From Candidatus Paralachnospira sangeri (lineage in GTDB: Bacteria > Bacillota > Clostridia > Lachnospirales > Lachnospiraceae), in NCBI GenBank assembly GCA_904397815.1, contig CAJFOT010000011.1, forward strand, positions 1-33,162: a stretch of 33,162 nucleotides of DNA, read 5' to 3'. The position numbers and the translations under genes are program-made. Each line of letters starts with the position of its first letter. Position 1 is the stretch's first letter. A model generated the notes under the pieces. The model was not told where the DNA came from, did no database searches, and saw only the letters and a list, made by a program, of their open reading frames with translations. This document shows, in pieces, positions 14,811 to 22,440 of this stretch.

Positions 14811-15851
14811 ATGTTAACAGCGAGAGAAAACTTATTGGAATGTATCCGTGGAGGCAATCCGGATCGTTTCGTGAATCAGTACGAATTTATTAAGCTTTGT
14901 ATGAATCCGACAGGACTGCACAGCCCCCGTCCGAAAAAGGGTGAGGCTGACTGCGCAAACGCCTGGGGTGTAACCTACAGCTTTCCGGAAAATGTTCCGG
15001 CAGGCTTCCCGGTTCATACACCGGAAAAGGTTGTAATCAAAGATATCGAAAATTGGAAGGAATATGTTCATGCTCCTTCGCTGGATTTCCCTGAGGAAGA
15101 ATGGGCGATGTTTAAAGAGCAGTACGATGCAGTTGATACGACCAAGGCTTTGAAGGCAGCCTTTGTTGCTCCCGGTCTGTTCGAGCAGTGTCATCACCTG
15201 GGTGAAATCTCCGCAACGCTGATGAACCTGGCGATGTATCCCGATGAGATGCATGATCTGATTAAATACCTGACCGAGTATGAGCTGCGTCTGGCTGAAC
15301 TGATCTGTGAAAAATTACAGCCGGATACCCTGTTTCATCATGATGACTGGGGCGGACAGACTTCTACCTTTATGTCTCCCGCTATGTTTGAGGATTTCTT
15401 TGTAGAGCCTTATAAGGAAATTTACGGATACTATCATGCTCACGGCGTAGAACTTGTGATCCATCATTCCGACAGCTATGCGGCTACCCTTGTACCGGCT
15501 ATGATTGATATGGGCATTGATATCTGGCAGGGCTGCTTCTCTACCAATAATTTGCCTGAACTGATCAAAAAGTATGGCGGAAAAATCTCTTTTATGGGCG
15601 GCATCGAAAACATGCTGGTGGACTATGAAGGATGGAATCGCGAAGCTATCCATGACGTTGTATACAGGACTTTGGATGAATGCGGAAATAAGTATTTCAT
15701 TCCTTGTATCGCGCAGGGCGGCCCCGGCTCTGTTTATCCAGGCGTATATGCTGTGCTGAGTGAAGAAATCGACCGTTACAATGTTGAGAAATTTGGTCAT
15801 AGTCTGGATGAGATCAAGGACAGCCGCTTAGAAGAGAAAATCATGTTCTGA
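14811..15851 (+). CDS. Uroporphyrinogen decarboxylase-family protein (corrinoid methyltransferase-like)
   Basis: This is a 346-residue TIM-barrel protein of the URO-D superfamily (PF01208), which includes HemE and the MtaA/MtbA-type corrinoid:coenzyme M methyltransferases. It lacks the usual HemE context, and DTLFHHDDWGGQTSTFMSP plus EPYKEIYGYYHAHGVELVIH resembles the methyltransferase-like subgroup. The place where MtaA-type enzymes carry the zinc ligands H-X-C reads VIHHSDSY here, so zinc-thiol chemistry may be altered or absent. The substrate is unknown. The gene is transcribed alone, with a long AT-rich upstream region and its own terminator, and it uses more A/T-ending codons than its neighbours. 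An alternative is a demethylase-system component whose partners lie elsewhere. Confidence 0.85.
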   Translation: MLTARENLLECIRGGNPDRFVNQYEFIKLCMNPTGLHSPRPKKGEADCANAWGVTYSFPENVPAGFPVHTPEKVVIKDIENWKEYVHAPSLDFPEEEWAMFKEQYDAVDTTKALKAAFVAPGLFEQCHHLGEISATLMNLAMYPDEMHDLIKYLTEYELRLAELICEKLQPDTLFHHDDWGGQTSTFMSPAMFEDFFVEPYKEIYGYYHAHGVELVIHHSDSYAATLVPAMIDMGIDIWQGCFSTNNLPELIKKYGGKISFMGGIENMLVDYEGWNREAIHDVVYRTLDECGNKYFIPCIAQGGPGSVYPGVYAVLSEEIDRYNVEKFGHSLDEIKDSRLEEKIMF

Positions 15852-15918
15852 TTTTATTGCAGACAACGGACAAATTTGTCTTTTTAAAAAAGGATTATGA
15901 CTTTGATTCAATAAAAAT

Positions 15919-15963
15919 AAAACTGCCGCTGTGGGAACTCACATTCCCTCAACGGCAGTTTTT
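15919..15963 (+). terminator. Intrinsic terminator of the URO-D-family gene
   Basis: The outer stem AAAACTGCCG (15919-15928) pairs with CGGCAGTTTT (15953-15962). An inner stem GGGAA/TTCCC closes the loop, and the 3' side ends in five T residues. It lies about 70 nt after the stop codon. Confidence 0.85.
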
Positions 15964-16285
15964 GCGCGATAAACCTGTCAGGTGAGCATCATGTCCCAGG
16001 GCGGCTTCTTTCCCTGACGGACTCATCTTGTGCCTGCGTGAACAGATATTTGCTGATCCACAGAAAGAATTTGCGCGGCAGCGGATAGCCTGAGAAGCAG
16101 GCAGTCTGTGGCCTGCATGACTGAACGGTTATATTTTTGTTCGAAAAATTGAAAAATCTCCTTTAAAATTTTCTCTTGAGCGGTTATAATACTAACAAGT
16201 ATGTAAATCCAGCGCAGGCTTCTATAGTATAATGAAGGCCGGCTTTTTTCGGCTTTTACAGAATATAATGCAGGGAGGAAAGAAT
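15964..16285 (+). other. Intergenic region upstream of the Asp23 gene
   Basis: About 320 nt show no gene. Two TATAAT boxes (16185-16190 and 16228-16233) are candidate -10 elements for the Asp23/fakA/recG genes, but neither has a convincing -35 at 17 nt. A short hairpin GCAGGC/GCCTGC lies at 16097-16116. The ribosome binding site AGGGAGGAAAG occupies 16271-16281. Confidence 0.5.
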
Positions 16286-16642
16286 ATGAAGTGTCGAATC
16301 TACAATAAATTAGGTGAAATCCTTATTGATACAGAAGTCATTGCCCGCTATGCTGGTTCTGTGGCGATTGAATGTTTCGGAATTGTGGGTATGGCGGCAA
16401 TCAGTATGAAGGATGGCCTGGTAAAGCTTCTGAAGAAAGACAGCCTGACCCATGGTGTGAATGTGACAGTAGATAACAATCAGATTACCATAGATTTTCA
16501 TGTGATTGTGGTTTACGGCGTCAGCATTTCTGCTGTGGCTGACAACCTGATCGAAAATGTCAAATATAAAGTAGAAGAATTTACAGGCGCGCCGGTAGAG
16601 AAGATCAATATCTACGTGGAAGGCGTGCGGGTAATAGATTAG
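16286..16642 (+). CDS. Asp23/Gls24 family envelope stress protein (YloU-like)
   Basis: This is a 118-residue Asp23/Gls24 (DUF322) protein. Family members associate with the membrane and cell envelope, and in Staphylococcus Asp23 is an abundant alkaline-shock protein. Conserved parts are the N-terminal IDTEVIARYAGSVAIECFGI, the ITIDFHVIVVYGVSISAVAD strand-helix block and the end VEKINIYVEGVRV. The ATG at 16286 is set by AGGGAGGAAAG; an upstream in-frame ATG at 16232 lacks a site and overlaps a -10 box. It precedes the DAK2 gene by 21 nt, the yloU-yloV order of Firmicutes. Confidence 0.92.
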   Translation: MKCRIYNKLGEILIDTEVIARYAGSVAIECFGIVGMAAISMKDGLVKLLKKDSLTHGVNVTVDNNQITIDFHVIVVYGVSISAVADNLIENVKYKVEEFTGAPVEKINIYVEGVRVID

Positions 16643-16663
16643 TTTTAAGGAGGATATTGGACA

Positions 16664-18340
16664 GTGGCTGTCAAGAAGATTGATGCAGATTTGCTGAAGC
16701 GGATGTTTTTATCCGGGGCGAAAAATCTGGAGCTGAATAAAGAGTGGATTAATGAATTAAATGTGTTTCCTGTGCCTGACGGCGATACAGGGACAAATAT
16801 GACGATGACGATTATGTCTGCGGCCAGGGAGGTGCAAGGGCTGGAATCCCTGACGATGGAAACACTTGCAAAAGCGATTTCATCCGGTTCTTTAAGGGGA
16901 GCCAGAGGCAACTCCGGCGTAATCCTGTCTCAGCTGTTAAGAGGTTTCACGAAAGAGATTAAAAAAGTAGAGGAGATTAACGGCGGTGTTATGGCGGCAG
17001 CTTTTCAGAGAGCTGTCGAAACAGCGTACAAGGCTGTTATGAAGCCGAAGGAAGGCACAATCCTGACAGTGGCGAAGGGTATGGCGGAGAAAGCGGCCCA
17101 GCTGGCAGAGCAGACCGATGATCTGGAGGAAATGCTTCGGCTGATTATCGAAGAGGGCGACCTGGTGCTGAGCAAAACTCCAGAGATGCTTCCGGTGCTG
17201 AAGGAGGCCGGTGTGGTGGACTCTGGCGGCCAGGGACTGATGCAGGCGCTGAAGGGTGCCTATAATTGCCTGATCGGAAAAGAAGTGGAGATGTCCTTTG
17301 AGGAGGGTGCCGCACCGGCTTCTTCGGACAGCCGGCAGGTTCCTGATACGGCTGAGGCAGATATCAAGTTCGGATATTGTACAGAGTTCATCATTAATAT
17401 CGAAAAACATTATGACAGCGGAGAAGAACAGAAGCTGAAGGATTATTTGGAATCTATCGGTGATTCCATCGTTCTGGTATCAGATGATGATATTGTAAAG
17501 ATCCATGTGCATACCAATGATCCGGGACTTGCGATCCAGAAGGCGCTGACGTATGGTTCCCTGTCCCGGATAAAGATTGACAATATGCGGGAAGAACATC
17601 AGGAGAAGCTGATTAAGGATGCACAGCGTCTGGCAGAGGAGCAGAAACAGGCGGAGCAGAAACAGACAGAGGCGCCCAGAAAACCCTACGGCTTTATCTC
17701 GGTATCCATCGGCGAGGGCATGGACGCTATTTTCCGGGATCTGGGCGTGGACTATCTGATTGCCGGCGGCCAGACGATGAACCCCAGCACAGAGGATATG
17801 CTGAATGCCATCAGCCAGGTAAATGCGGAGACGATTTTTATCCTGCCCAACAACAAAAATATCATCCTGGCGGCTCAGCAGGCAAAGACTCTGACAGAGG
17901 ATAAGGAGATTATTGTGGTTCCGACCAAGACAGTTCCCCAGGGTATTGCCGCTGTCATCAGTTTTGCGCCGGACCGGAGTCCGGAGGAAAACGCCGAGGC
18001 GATGGCCGAGGAGCTGGAGCATGTAAAGACCGGTCAGATTACTTATGCGGTGCGGAATACCTTTGTGGACGGAAAGGAAATCCATGAGGGAGATATTATG
18101 GGTATTGATGATCACACTATCGCCGCCGTGGGCAGCAGCATCGAGCGGACAGCGCTGGATCTGATGGATACCATGGTAGATGATGATTCAGAACTGATTA
18201 CCATTTACTATGGCAGCGACATCAATGAGGACGAGGCGCAGGCTCTTTATGAGAAGGCGCAGGAGAAATATTCCGGCTGTGATATGGAACTCCATAATGG
18301 CGGACAGCCGATTTACTACTACATTATTTCTGTAGAATAA
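16664..18340 (+). CDS. fakA: FakA-like DAK2 domain kinase (YloV)
   Basis: This is a 558-residue homolog of FakA/YloV, the kinase that phosphorylates exogenous fatty acids presented by FakB carriers for entry into phospholipid synthesis. The N-terminal DAK2/DhaL-type ATP domain carries NVFPVPDGDTGTNM (33-46) with Mg-coordinating aspartates, and SGSLRGARGNSGVILSQLLRG. The middle and C-terminal parts (from about 235) match the DegV-like/DUF1949 region. It begins with GTG; AAGGAGG (16647-16653) lies 10 nt before it, and no in-frame ATG fits the conserved MAVKKIDADLLKRMFLSGA start. No fakB is in the window. It lies between the Asp23 gene and recG. Confidence 0.9.
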   Translation: MAVKKIDADLLKRMFLSGAKNLELNKEWINELNVFPVPDGDTGTNMTMTIMSAAREVQGLESLTMETLAKAISSGSLRGARGNSGVILSQLLRGFTKEIKKVEEINGGVMAAAFQRAVETAYKAVMKPKEGTILTVAKGMAEKAAQLAEQTDDLEEMLRLIIEEGDLVLSKTPEMLPVLKEAGVVDSGGQGLMQALKGAYNCLIGKEVEMSFEEGAAPASSDSRQVPDTAEADIKFGYCTEFIINIEKHYDSGEEQKLKDYLESIGDSIVLVSDDDIVKIHVHTNDPGLAIQKALTYGSLSRIKIDNMREEHQEKLIKDAQRLAEEQKQAEQKQTEAPRKPYGFISVSIGEGMDAIFRDLGVDYLIAGGQTMNPSTEDMLNAISQVNAETIFILPNNKNIILAAQQAKTLTEDKEIIVVPTKTVPQGIAAVISFAPDRSPEENAEAMAEELEHVKTGQITYAVRNTFVDGKEIHEGDIMGIDDHTIAAVGSSIERTALDLMDTMVDDDSELITIYYGSDINEDEAQALYEKAQEKYSGCDMELHNGGQPIYYYIISVE

Positions 18341-18393
18341 AAGAAATTTCGTGTATTGTCTGTTCACCAGAACTGGCAAAGGAGATGACAAAA

Positions 18394-20469
18394 ATGTCCG
18401 GCAGCTCTTCTGTGACGGCATTAAAGGGCATCGGTGCAAAAACCGCTGCCCTTTTTGAAAAACTGAACATTAAGACGCTGGAGGATCTGGTTCATGATTA
18501 TCCCCGTACATATGAGCGGTTTGACCTGCCGGTCAGCGTCGGCCAGCTGGCAGAGGGCAGGACTCAGGCGGTGCTGGTTCAGCTGATCGGAAATGTATCC
18601 GTGACCCGGGTGAAAAACCTGCAGATCGTGAATGCTTCCGGCCGGGACGTGAGCGGGACACTGCGATTGAGCTGGTTCAATATGCCCTATCTGAAAAATG
18701 CCCTGAAACCCGGGAGTGTGTATGTATTCCGCGGACGGGTGTCAAGAACCCGTTCCGGTTTGACCATGGAGCAGCCGCTGATGTATACACCGGAGAATTA
18801 TGAGAGTCTCCAGGGTCGTCTGCGGCCGGTATACAGCCTGACCAAAGGACTGACCTCAAAAACTATTTCTCAGGCAGTGGCCCGGGCGCTGGAGCAGATG
18901 CCGGACAGAAAGGATCCGCTGCCGGACTGGATCAGGAAGGAATATCAACTGGCTGAGGAAAATTTTGCTGTGCGCCAGATCCATTTTCCCGATGATGAAA
19001 ATCAGCTGCGGCTGGCCAGGAGGAGGCTGGTGTTCGATGAATTTTTCTTTTTTATCCTTCAGGTGCGGCAGCTGCGGGAACACCGTGAGAAGAAGGCCAA
19101 TCCCTTTTCCCTGACCGGCAGCCGGTATGTGGAGCAGGTGCTGTCCCGGCTGCCCTATGCCCTGACCGGCGCCCAGAAGCGTACGCTGGAGGAGGTCTTT
19201 CATGATATGGAAGGAGAAGGGCTGATGAACCGCCTGATCCAGGGGGACGTGGGATCGGGAAAGACCATCATTGCCTTTCTGGCTCTGCTGAAAGTGGCGG
19301 AGCATGGCTGTCAGGGCGCTGTGATGGCGCCTACAGAGGTGCTGGCCCAGCAGCATTATGAGTCCTTTACCGCATTGATCCGGGAGAATGATCTGCCGGT
19401 CCGGGTGGAACTGCTGACCGGCTCCATGACTGCAAAGGAGAAGCGGCTGGCCTGCCAGCGAATCCGTGACCACGAAGCGGATATTATTGTGGGAACTCAT
19501 GCTTTAATTCAGGAGGGAGTGGATTACCACCGTCTGGCGCTGGTGGTGACGGATGAACAGCATCGATTCGGTGTGCGTCAGCGCCAGACTCTGGCAGGAA
19601 AGGGAGCTCAGGGAGAGGGACAGCAGGAACCTCATGCCCTGGTGATGAGCGCTACGCCAATTCCCCGGACGCTGGCCATCATCTTATACGGAGACCTGGA
19701 TATCTCTGTGATCGATGAGGTTCCTGCCAGCCGCCTGCCTATTAAGAACTGTGTCGTGGGGCCGGACAGATTGGAGTCGGTCTATCAGTTCGTGAGGCGT
19801 CAGGTGGACATAGGCCATCAGGCCTATGTCATCTGCCCGATGGTAGAAGAAAGCGAGGCAGTGGAGGGAGAGAATGTCACGGATTATATCCAGACGGTAC
19901 GTCACTATCTCCCTGCGGCTGTGGTAGTGGCCTGTCTTCACGGAAAGATGAAAGCAAAAGAGAAGAATCAGCTGATGGAGGACTTTGCCGCGGGAAAGAT
20001 TCAGGTGCTGGTCTCAACAACTGTGGTAGAGGTGGGCATCAATGTGCCCAATGCTACAGTAATGGTGATCGAGAACGCGGAGCGGTTCGGGCTGGCCCAG
20101 CTCCATCAGCTGCGGGGCCGGGTAGGACGGGGAAAGGCCCAGTCCTACTGTATCTTTATCAACCGGTCTGACAGCCAGAACAGCCAGAAGCGGCTGGAGA
20201 TCCTGAATCATTCCAACGATGGTTTCTACATCGCCTCGGAGGATCTGAAGCTGCGGGGGCCGGGAGATTTTTTCGGCGTCCGCCAGAGCGGCGTGATGGA
20301 ATTTGAGATCGGCGATATCTTTACAGACGCCAATGTGCTCAAGGACGCCTCGGCGGCCGCAAAGACCCTGGCCTGTAAAGATCCTGGTCTGGAGCAGCCG
20401 GAGCATGAGGGGATCCGCAGATACCTGGAGCGAAATACAGAGTCGGATTATCAGAATATCAGTTTATAG
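18394..20469 (+). CDS. recG: ATP-dependent DNA helicase RecG
   Basis: This branched-DNA helicase acts on stalled forks and Holliday junctions. The 691-residue protein begins with the wedge/OB region (VTALKGIGAKTAALFEKLNI), followed by the helicase core with Walker A GDVGSGKT (near residue 285), the DEQH box TDEQHRFGVRQR (near 385), SATPIPRT and motif VI QLRGRVGRG. The ATG at 18394 is preferred, since AAAGGAG (18378-18384) is 9 nt away but directly touches the alternative ATG at 18385. Length is normal and all motifs are intact. Confidence 0.96.
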   Translation: MSGSSSVTALKGIGAKTAALFEKLNIKTLEDLVHDYPRTYERFDLPVSVGQLAEGRTQAVLVQLIGNVSVTRVKNLQIVNASGRDVSGTLRLSWFNMPYLKNALKPGSVYVFRGRVSRTRSGLTMEQPLMYTPENYESLQGRLRPVYSLTKGLTSKTISQAVARALEQMPDRKDPLPDWIRKEYQLAEENFAVRQIHFPDDENQLRLARRRLVFDEFFFFILQVRQLREHREKKANPFSLTGSRYVEQVLSRLPYALTGAQKRTLEEVFHDMEGEGLMNRLIQGDVGSGKTIIAFLALLKVAEHGCQGAVMAPTEVLAQQHYESFTALIRENDLPVRVELLTGSMTAKEKRLACQRIRDHEADIIVGTHALIQEGVDYHRLALVVTDEQHRFGVRQRQTLAGKGAQGEGQQEPHALVMSATPIPRTLAIILYGDLDISVIDEVPASRLPIKNCVVGPDRLESVYQFVRRQVDIGHQAYVICPMVEESEAVEGENVTDYIQTVRHYLPAAVVVACLHGKMKAKEKNQLMEDFAAGKIQVLVSTTVVEVGINVPNATVMVIENAERFGLAQLHQLRGRVGRGKAQSYCIFINRSDSQNSQKRLEILNHSNDGFYIASEDLKLRGPGDFFGVRQSGVMEFEIGDIFTDANVLKDASAAAKTLACKDPGLEQPEHEGIRRYLERNTESDYQNISL

Positions 20470-20480
20470 AGGTGACTTAT

Positions 20481-20750
20481 ATGGAAAACAGCTATCGTTA
20501 TTTCTGCAACACAGCGTGTAAATATTTCCCCTGTCATGAGGGGATGGAAGGGAAAGATTTTAACTGCCTGTTCTGCTACTGTCCCATGAACAGCCTGGAG
20601 AAATGCCTGGGTACGCCGAAGTTTGTGAAAACAAAGGAGGGAAAGATCATCAAGGACTGCACCGGCTGCAGTTACCCCCATGTGCCGGAACATTACGACG
20701 CCATCATGGAGTTCCTGAAGAAAAATCCCCCCTCCTGCATAAAGAAATAG
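20481..20750 (+). CDS. Cysteine-rich small domain protein
   Basis: This 89-residue protein has nine cysteines arranged around YFCNTACKYFPCHEG, NCLFCYCPM and KDCTGCSYPH, matching the family annotated as a cysteine-rich small domain (PF04071), likely a metal or iron-sulfur binder. It sometimes neighbours cobalamin-biosynthesis genes, but its function is not established. The ATG at 20481 has AGAGGTG 6 nt upstream; the GTG at 20472 overlaps that site and is less likely. It follows recG by 11 nt and probably shares its transcript. The hairpin at 20758-20807 comes next. Confidence 0.85.
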   Translation: MENSYRYFCNTACKYFPCHEGMEGKDFNCLFCYCPMNSLEKCLGTPKFVKTKEGKIIKDCTGCSYPHVPEHYDAIMEFLKKNPPSCIKK

Positions 20751-20757
20751 AATGATT

Positions 20758-20807
20758 CAAACCCCCTTCGCATATATTGTAACAGCATATGTGGAAGGGG
20801 TTTTTTT
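20758..20807 (+). terminator. Terminator-like hairpin directly abutting the spoIVA start
   Basis: AAACCCCCTTCGCATAT pairs with ATATGTGGAAGGGGTTT (with one bulge and small mismatches) around an 11-nt loop, and the 3' arm runs into seven T residues ending at 20807. The spoIVA ATG is 20808. It should end the recG transcript, yet its 3' arm also contains GGAAGGGG, the only Shine-Dalgarno-like sequence for spoIVA. Confidence 0.75.
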
Positions 20808-22280
20808 ATGGAGCCATTCAATGTTTATAAAGATATCCAGCTGAGGACCGGAGGGGATATTTACATAGGGGTTGTGGGGCCGGTGCGCACCGGCAAGTCT
20901 ACGTTTATCAAGCGGTTTATGGATCTGATGGTGCTTCCGAACATGGAGGATGTCCACAGCAGGGAGCGAGCCCGGGATGAGCTTCCTCAGAGTGCGGGCG
21001 GAAAAACCATTATGACTACGGAACCGAAGTTTATCCCCAAGGAAGCGGCCAAGATCGCCATCAGCCCGGATGTGGAAGTGAATCTCCGGCTGATTGACTG
21101 TGTGGGTTATATGGTGGAGGGGGCGGCCGGCCATATCGAGAATGATGAGGAACGGCTGGTAAAAACACCCTGGTTTGACTATGAGATTCCTTTTACTCAG
21201 GCGGCGGAAATCGGTACGAAAAAGGTGATTAATGACCATTCCACCATTGGAGTGGTAGTGACCACGGATGGGAGCTTCTCAGAAATTCAGCGGGACGCCT
21301 ATGAAAAAGCGGAAGAACGGACAGTTCAGGAACTGAAAAAGCTGGGAAAACCTTTTGTGATTCTCCTGAACTCCAGCCGTCCCTATTCGGAGGAGACAGG
21401 GCGCATGGCTCAGGAACTGGCCCAGAGGTACCAGGTGTCAGTGCTGCCGGTGAACTGTGAACAGCTGAAAAAGGAGGATATCTGCCATATCATGGAGGAG
21501 GTACTCAGAGAGTTCCCTGTATCTCAGGTGAATTTCCACATCCCCAAATGGCTGGAGATTCTGCCGGCTTCCCACTGGCTGAAGGCCAGAGTGATGGAGA
21601 TGGCCAGAAACGTGATCAGCAGGATTACATATATGAAAGATGCCGGGCCGGAGAATATCACAGCAGAACTGGAAGAGGTAGAATCGCTGAAACTGGACCG
21701 GAAAGATCTGTCTCAGGGGACGGTATCGCTCCAGGTAGAGATGAAGCCGTCGCTGTACTATCAGATTATCTCGGAGTATACCGGTATTCCGGTGACCGGA
21801 GAATATCAGCTGATGAGAACGCTGAAAGATTTTTCCCAGCTGCGGGATTCCTACGCAAAAGTGCGGGACGCCATGGATGCGGTCCGCTATAAGGGATATG
21901 GGGTGGTGATCCCGGAGCGGGATGAGATCGTTCTGGATGAACCCTCGGTGATCAAGCATGGGAACAAATACGGTGTGAAGATGCGGGCGGAGGCGCCCTC
22001 CATCCACCTGATGAAATCGGTGATCGAGACAGAGATCGCCCCGATTGTGGGCAGCGAGCAGCAGGCCCAGGATCTCCTCCAGTATATCCGCAGCCAGGCA
22101 GCGGTGGAGAACGGGATCTGGGAGACCAATATTTTCGGAAAATCTATCGAACAGATTGTGGAGGACGGCATTCAGGCCAAGGTGGCCCAGATGACTGACG
22201 AGTGTCAGCAGAAGCTTCAGGAAGCCCTGCAGAAGGTTATCAACGACAGCAACGGCGGCATGATCTGCATTATTATTTAA
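20808..22280 (+). CDS. spoIVA: Stage IV sporulation protein A (spore coat morphogenetic ATPase)
   Basis: This is a 490-residue SpoIVA. It hydrolyses ATP to polymerise on the outer forespore membrane and forms the basement layer for the spore coat; it is made in the mother cell. The N-terminal NTPase domain has Walker A GPVRTGKST (24-32), LIDCVGYMVEGAAGH and FVILLNSSRP. The C-terminus DSNGGMICIII matches the conserved end needed for forespore targeting. Length is normal. In Bacillus transcription is sigma-E dependent; I could not identify a convincing sigma-E promoter. The start codon follows a hairpin and T-tract with no separate ribosome binding site. Confidence 0.96.
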   Translation: MEPFNVYKDIQLRTGGDIYIGVVGPVRTGKSTFIKRFMDLMVLPNMEDVHSRERARDELPQSAGGKTIMTTEPKFIPKEAAKIAISPDVEVNLRLIDCVGYMVEGAAGHIENDEERLVKTPWFDYEIPFTQAAEIGTKKVINDHSTIGVVVTTDGSFSEIQRDAYEKAEERTVQELKKLGKPFVILLNSSRPYSEETGRMAQELAQRYQVSVLPVNCEQLKKEDICHIMEEVLREFPVSQVNFHIPKWLEILPASHWLKARVMEMARNVISRITYMKDAGPENITAELEEVESLKLDRKDLSQGTVSLQVEMKPSLYYQIISEYTGIPVTGEYQLMRTLKDFSQLRDSYAKVRDAMDAVRYKGYGVVIPERDEIVLDEPSVIKHGNKYGVKMRAEAPSIHLMKSVIETEIAPIVGSEQQAQDLLQYIRSQAAVENGIWETNIFGKSIEQIVEDGIQAKVAQMTDECQQKLQEALQKVINDSNGGMICIII

Positions 22281-22284
22281 CGGA

Positions 22285-22313
22285 TTGACAGCGGGATAAG
22301 AATCAACTATACT
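22285..22313 (+). promoter_or_regulatory. Promoter of the MATE-glycosyltransferase operon
   Basis: A consensus -35 TTGACA (22285-22290), a 17-nt spacer and TATACT (22308-22313) give a strong housekeeping promoter just after spoIVA. The resulting leader of about 120 nt has a GCGGGGA/TCCCCGC hairpin (around 22330-22352) and the elements described at 22384-22434. Confidence 0.78.
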
Positions 22314-22383
22314 GGCCTTAACATGGGAGCGGGGAGATGGGGTATCCCCGCCTCCGGTGAGGAATGATACTGTCTGATAAAAA

Positions 22384-22434
22384 ATGAAAAAGCAAAAAGG
22401 AGGAGTGCAGGGTGTGTCGGTTCGCCCTGCGTGA
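22384..22434 (+). other. 16-codon in-frame leader ORF and hairpin before the MATE gene
   Basis: ATG 22384 opens a 16-codon frame (MKKQKGGVQGVSVRPA) ending with TGA at 22432-22434, in the same frame as the MATE gene that starts 7 nt later. The only strong Shine-Dalgarno (AAAGGAGGAG, 22396-22405) lies inside this short frame, about 36 nt from the MATE ATG. Between them is a GCAGGG/CCCTGC stem (22408-22413 with 22426-22431). It may be a leader peptide, or a hairpin that brings the Shine-Dalgarno close to the ATG. Translation of the short frame is unproven. Confidence 0.4.
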
Positions 22435-22440
22435 AAAACA

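Noticed and set aside
16161..16190. Full sigma-A promoter for the Asp23 gene
   Set aside because: The TATAAT at 16185 is good, but no acceptable -35 occurs at 16-18 nt, so only a possible -10 is recorded in the intergenic entry.
20770..20793. Sigma-E promoter for spoIVA within the hairpin
   Set aside because: CATAT-like boxes occur but are only about 9 nt apart, too close for the expected 14-16 nt spacing.
22314..22440. Riboswitch controlling the MATE gene
   Set aside because: Hairpins are present, but I could not match the leader to conserved cores of riboswitches known upstream of MATE genes. Only the leader ORF and stem are reported.
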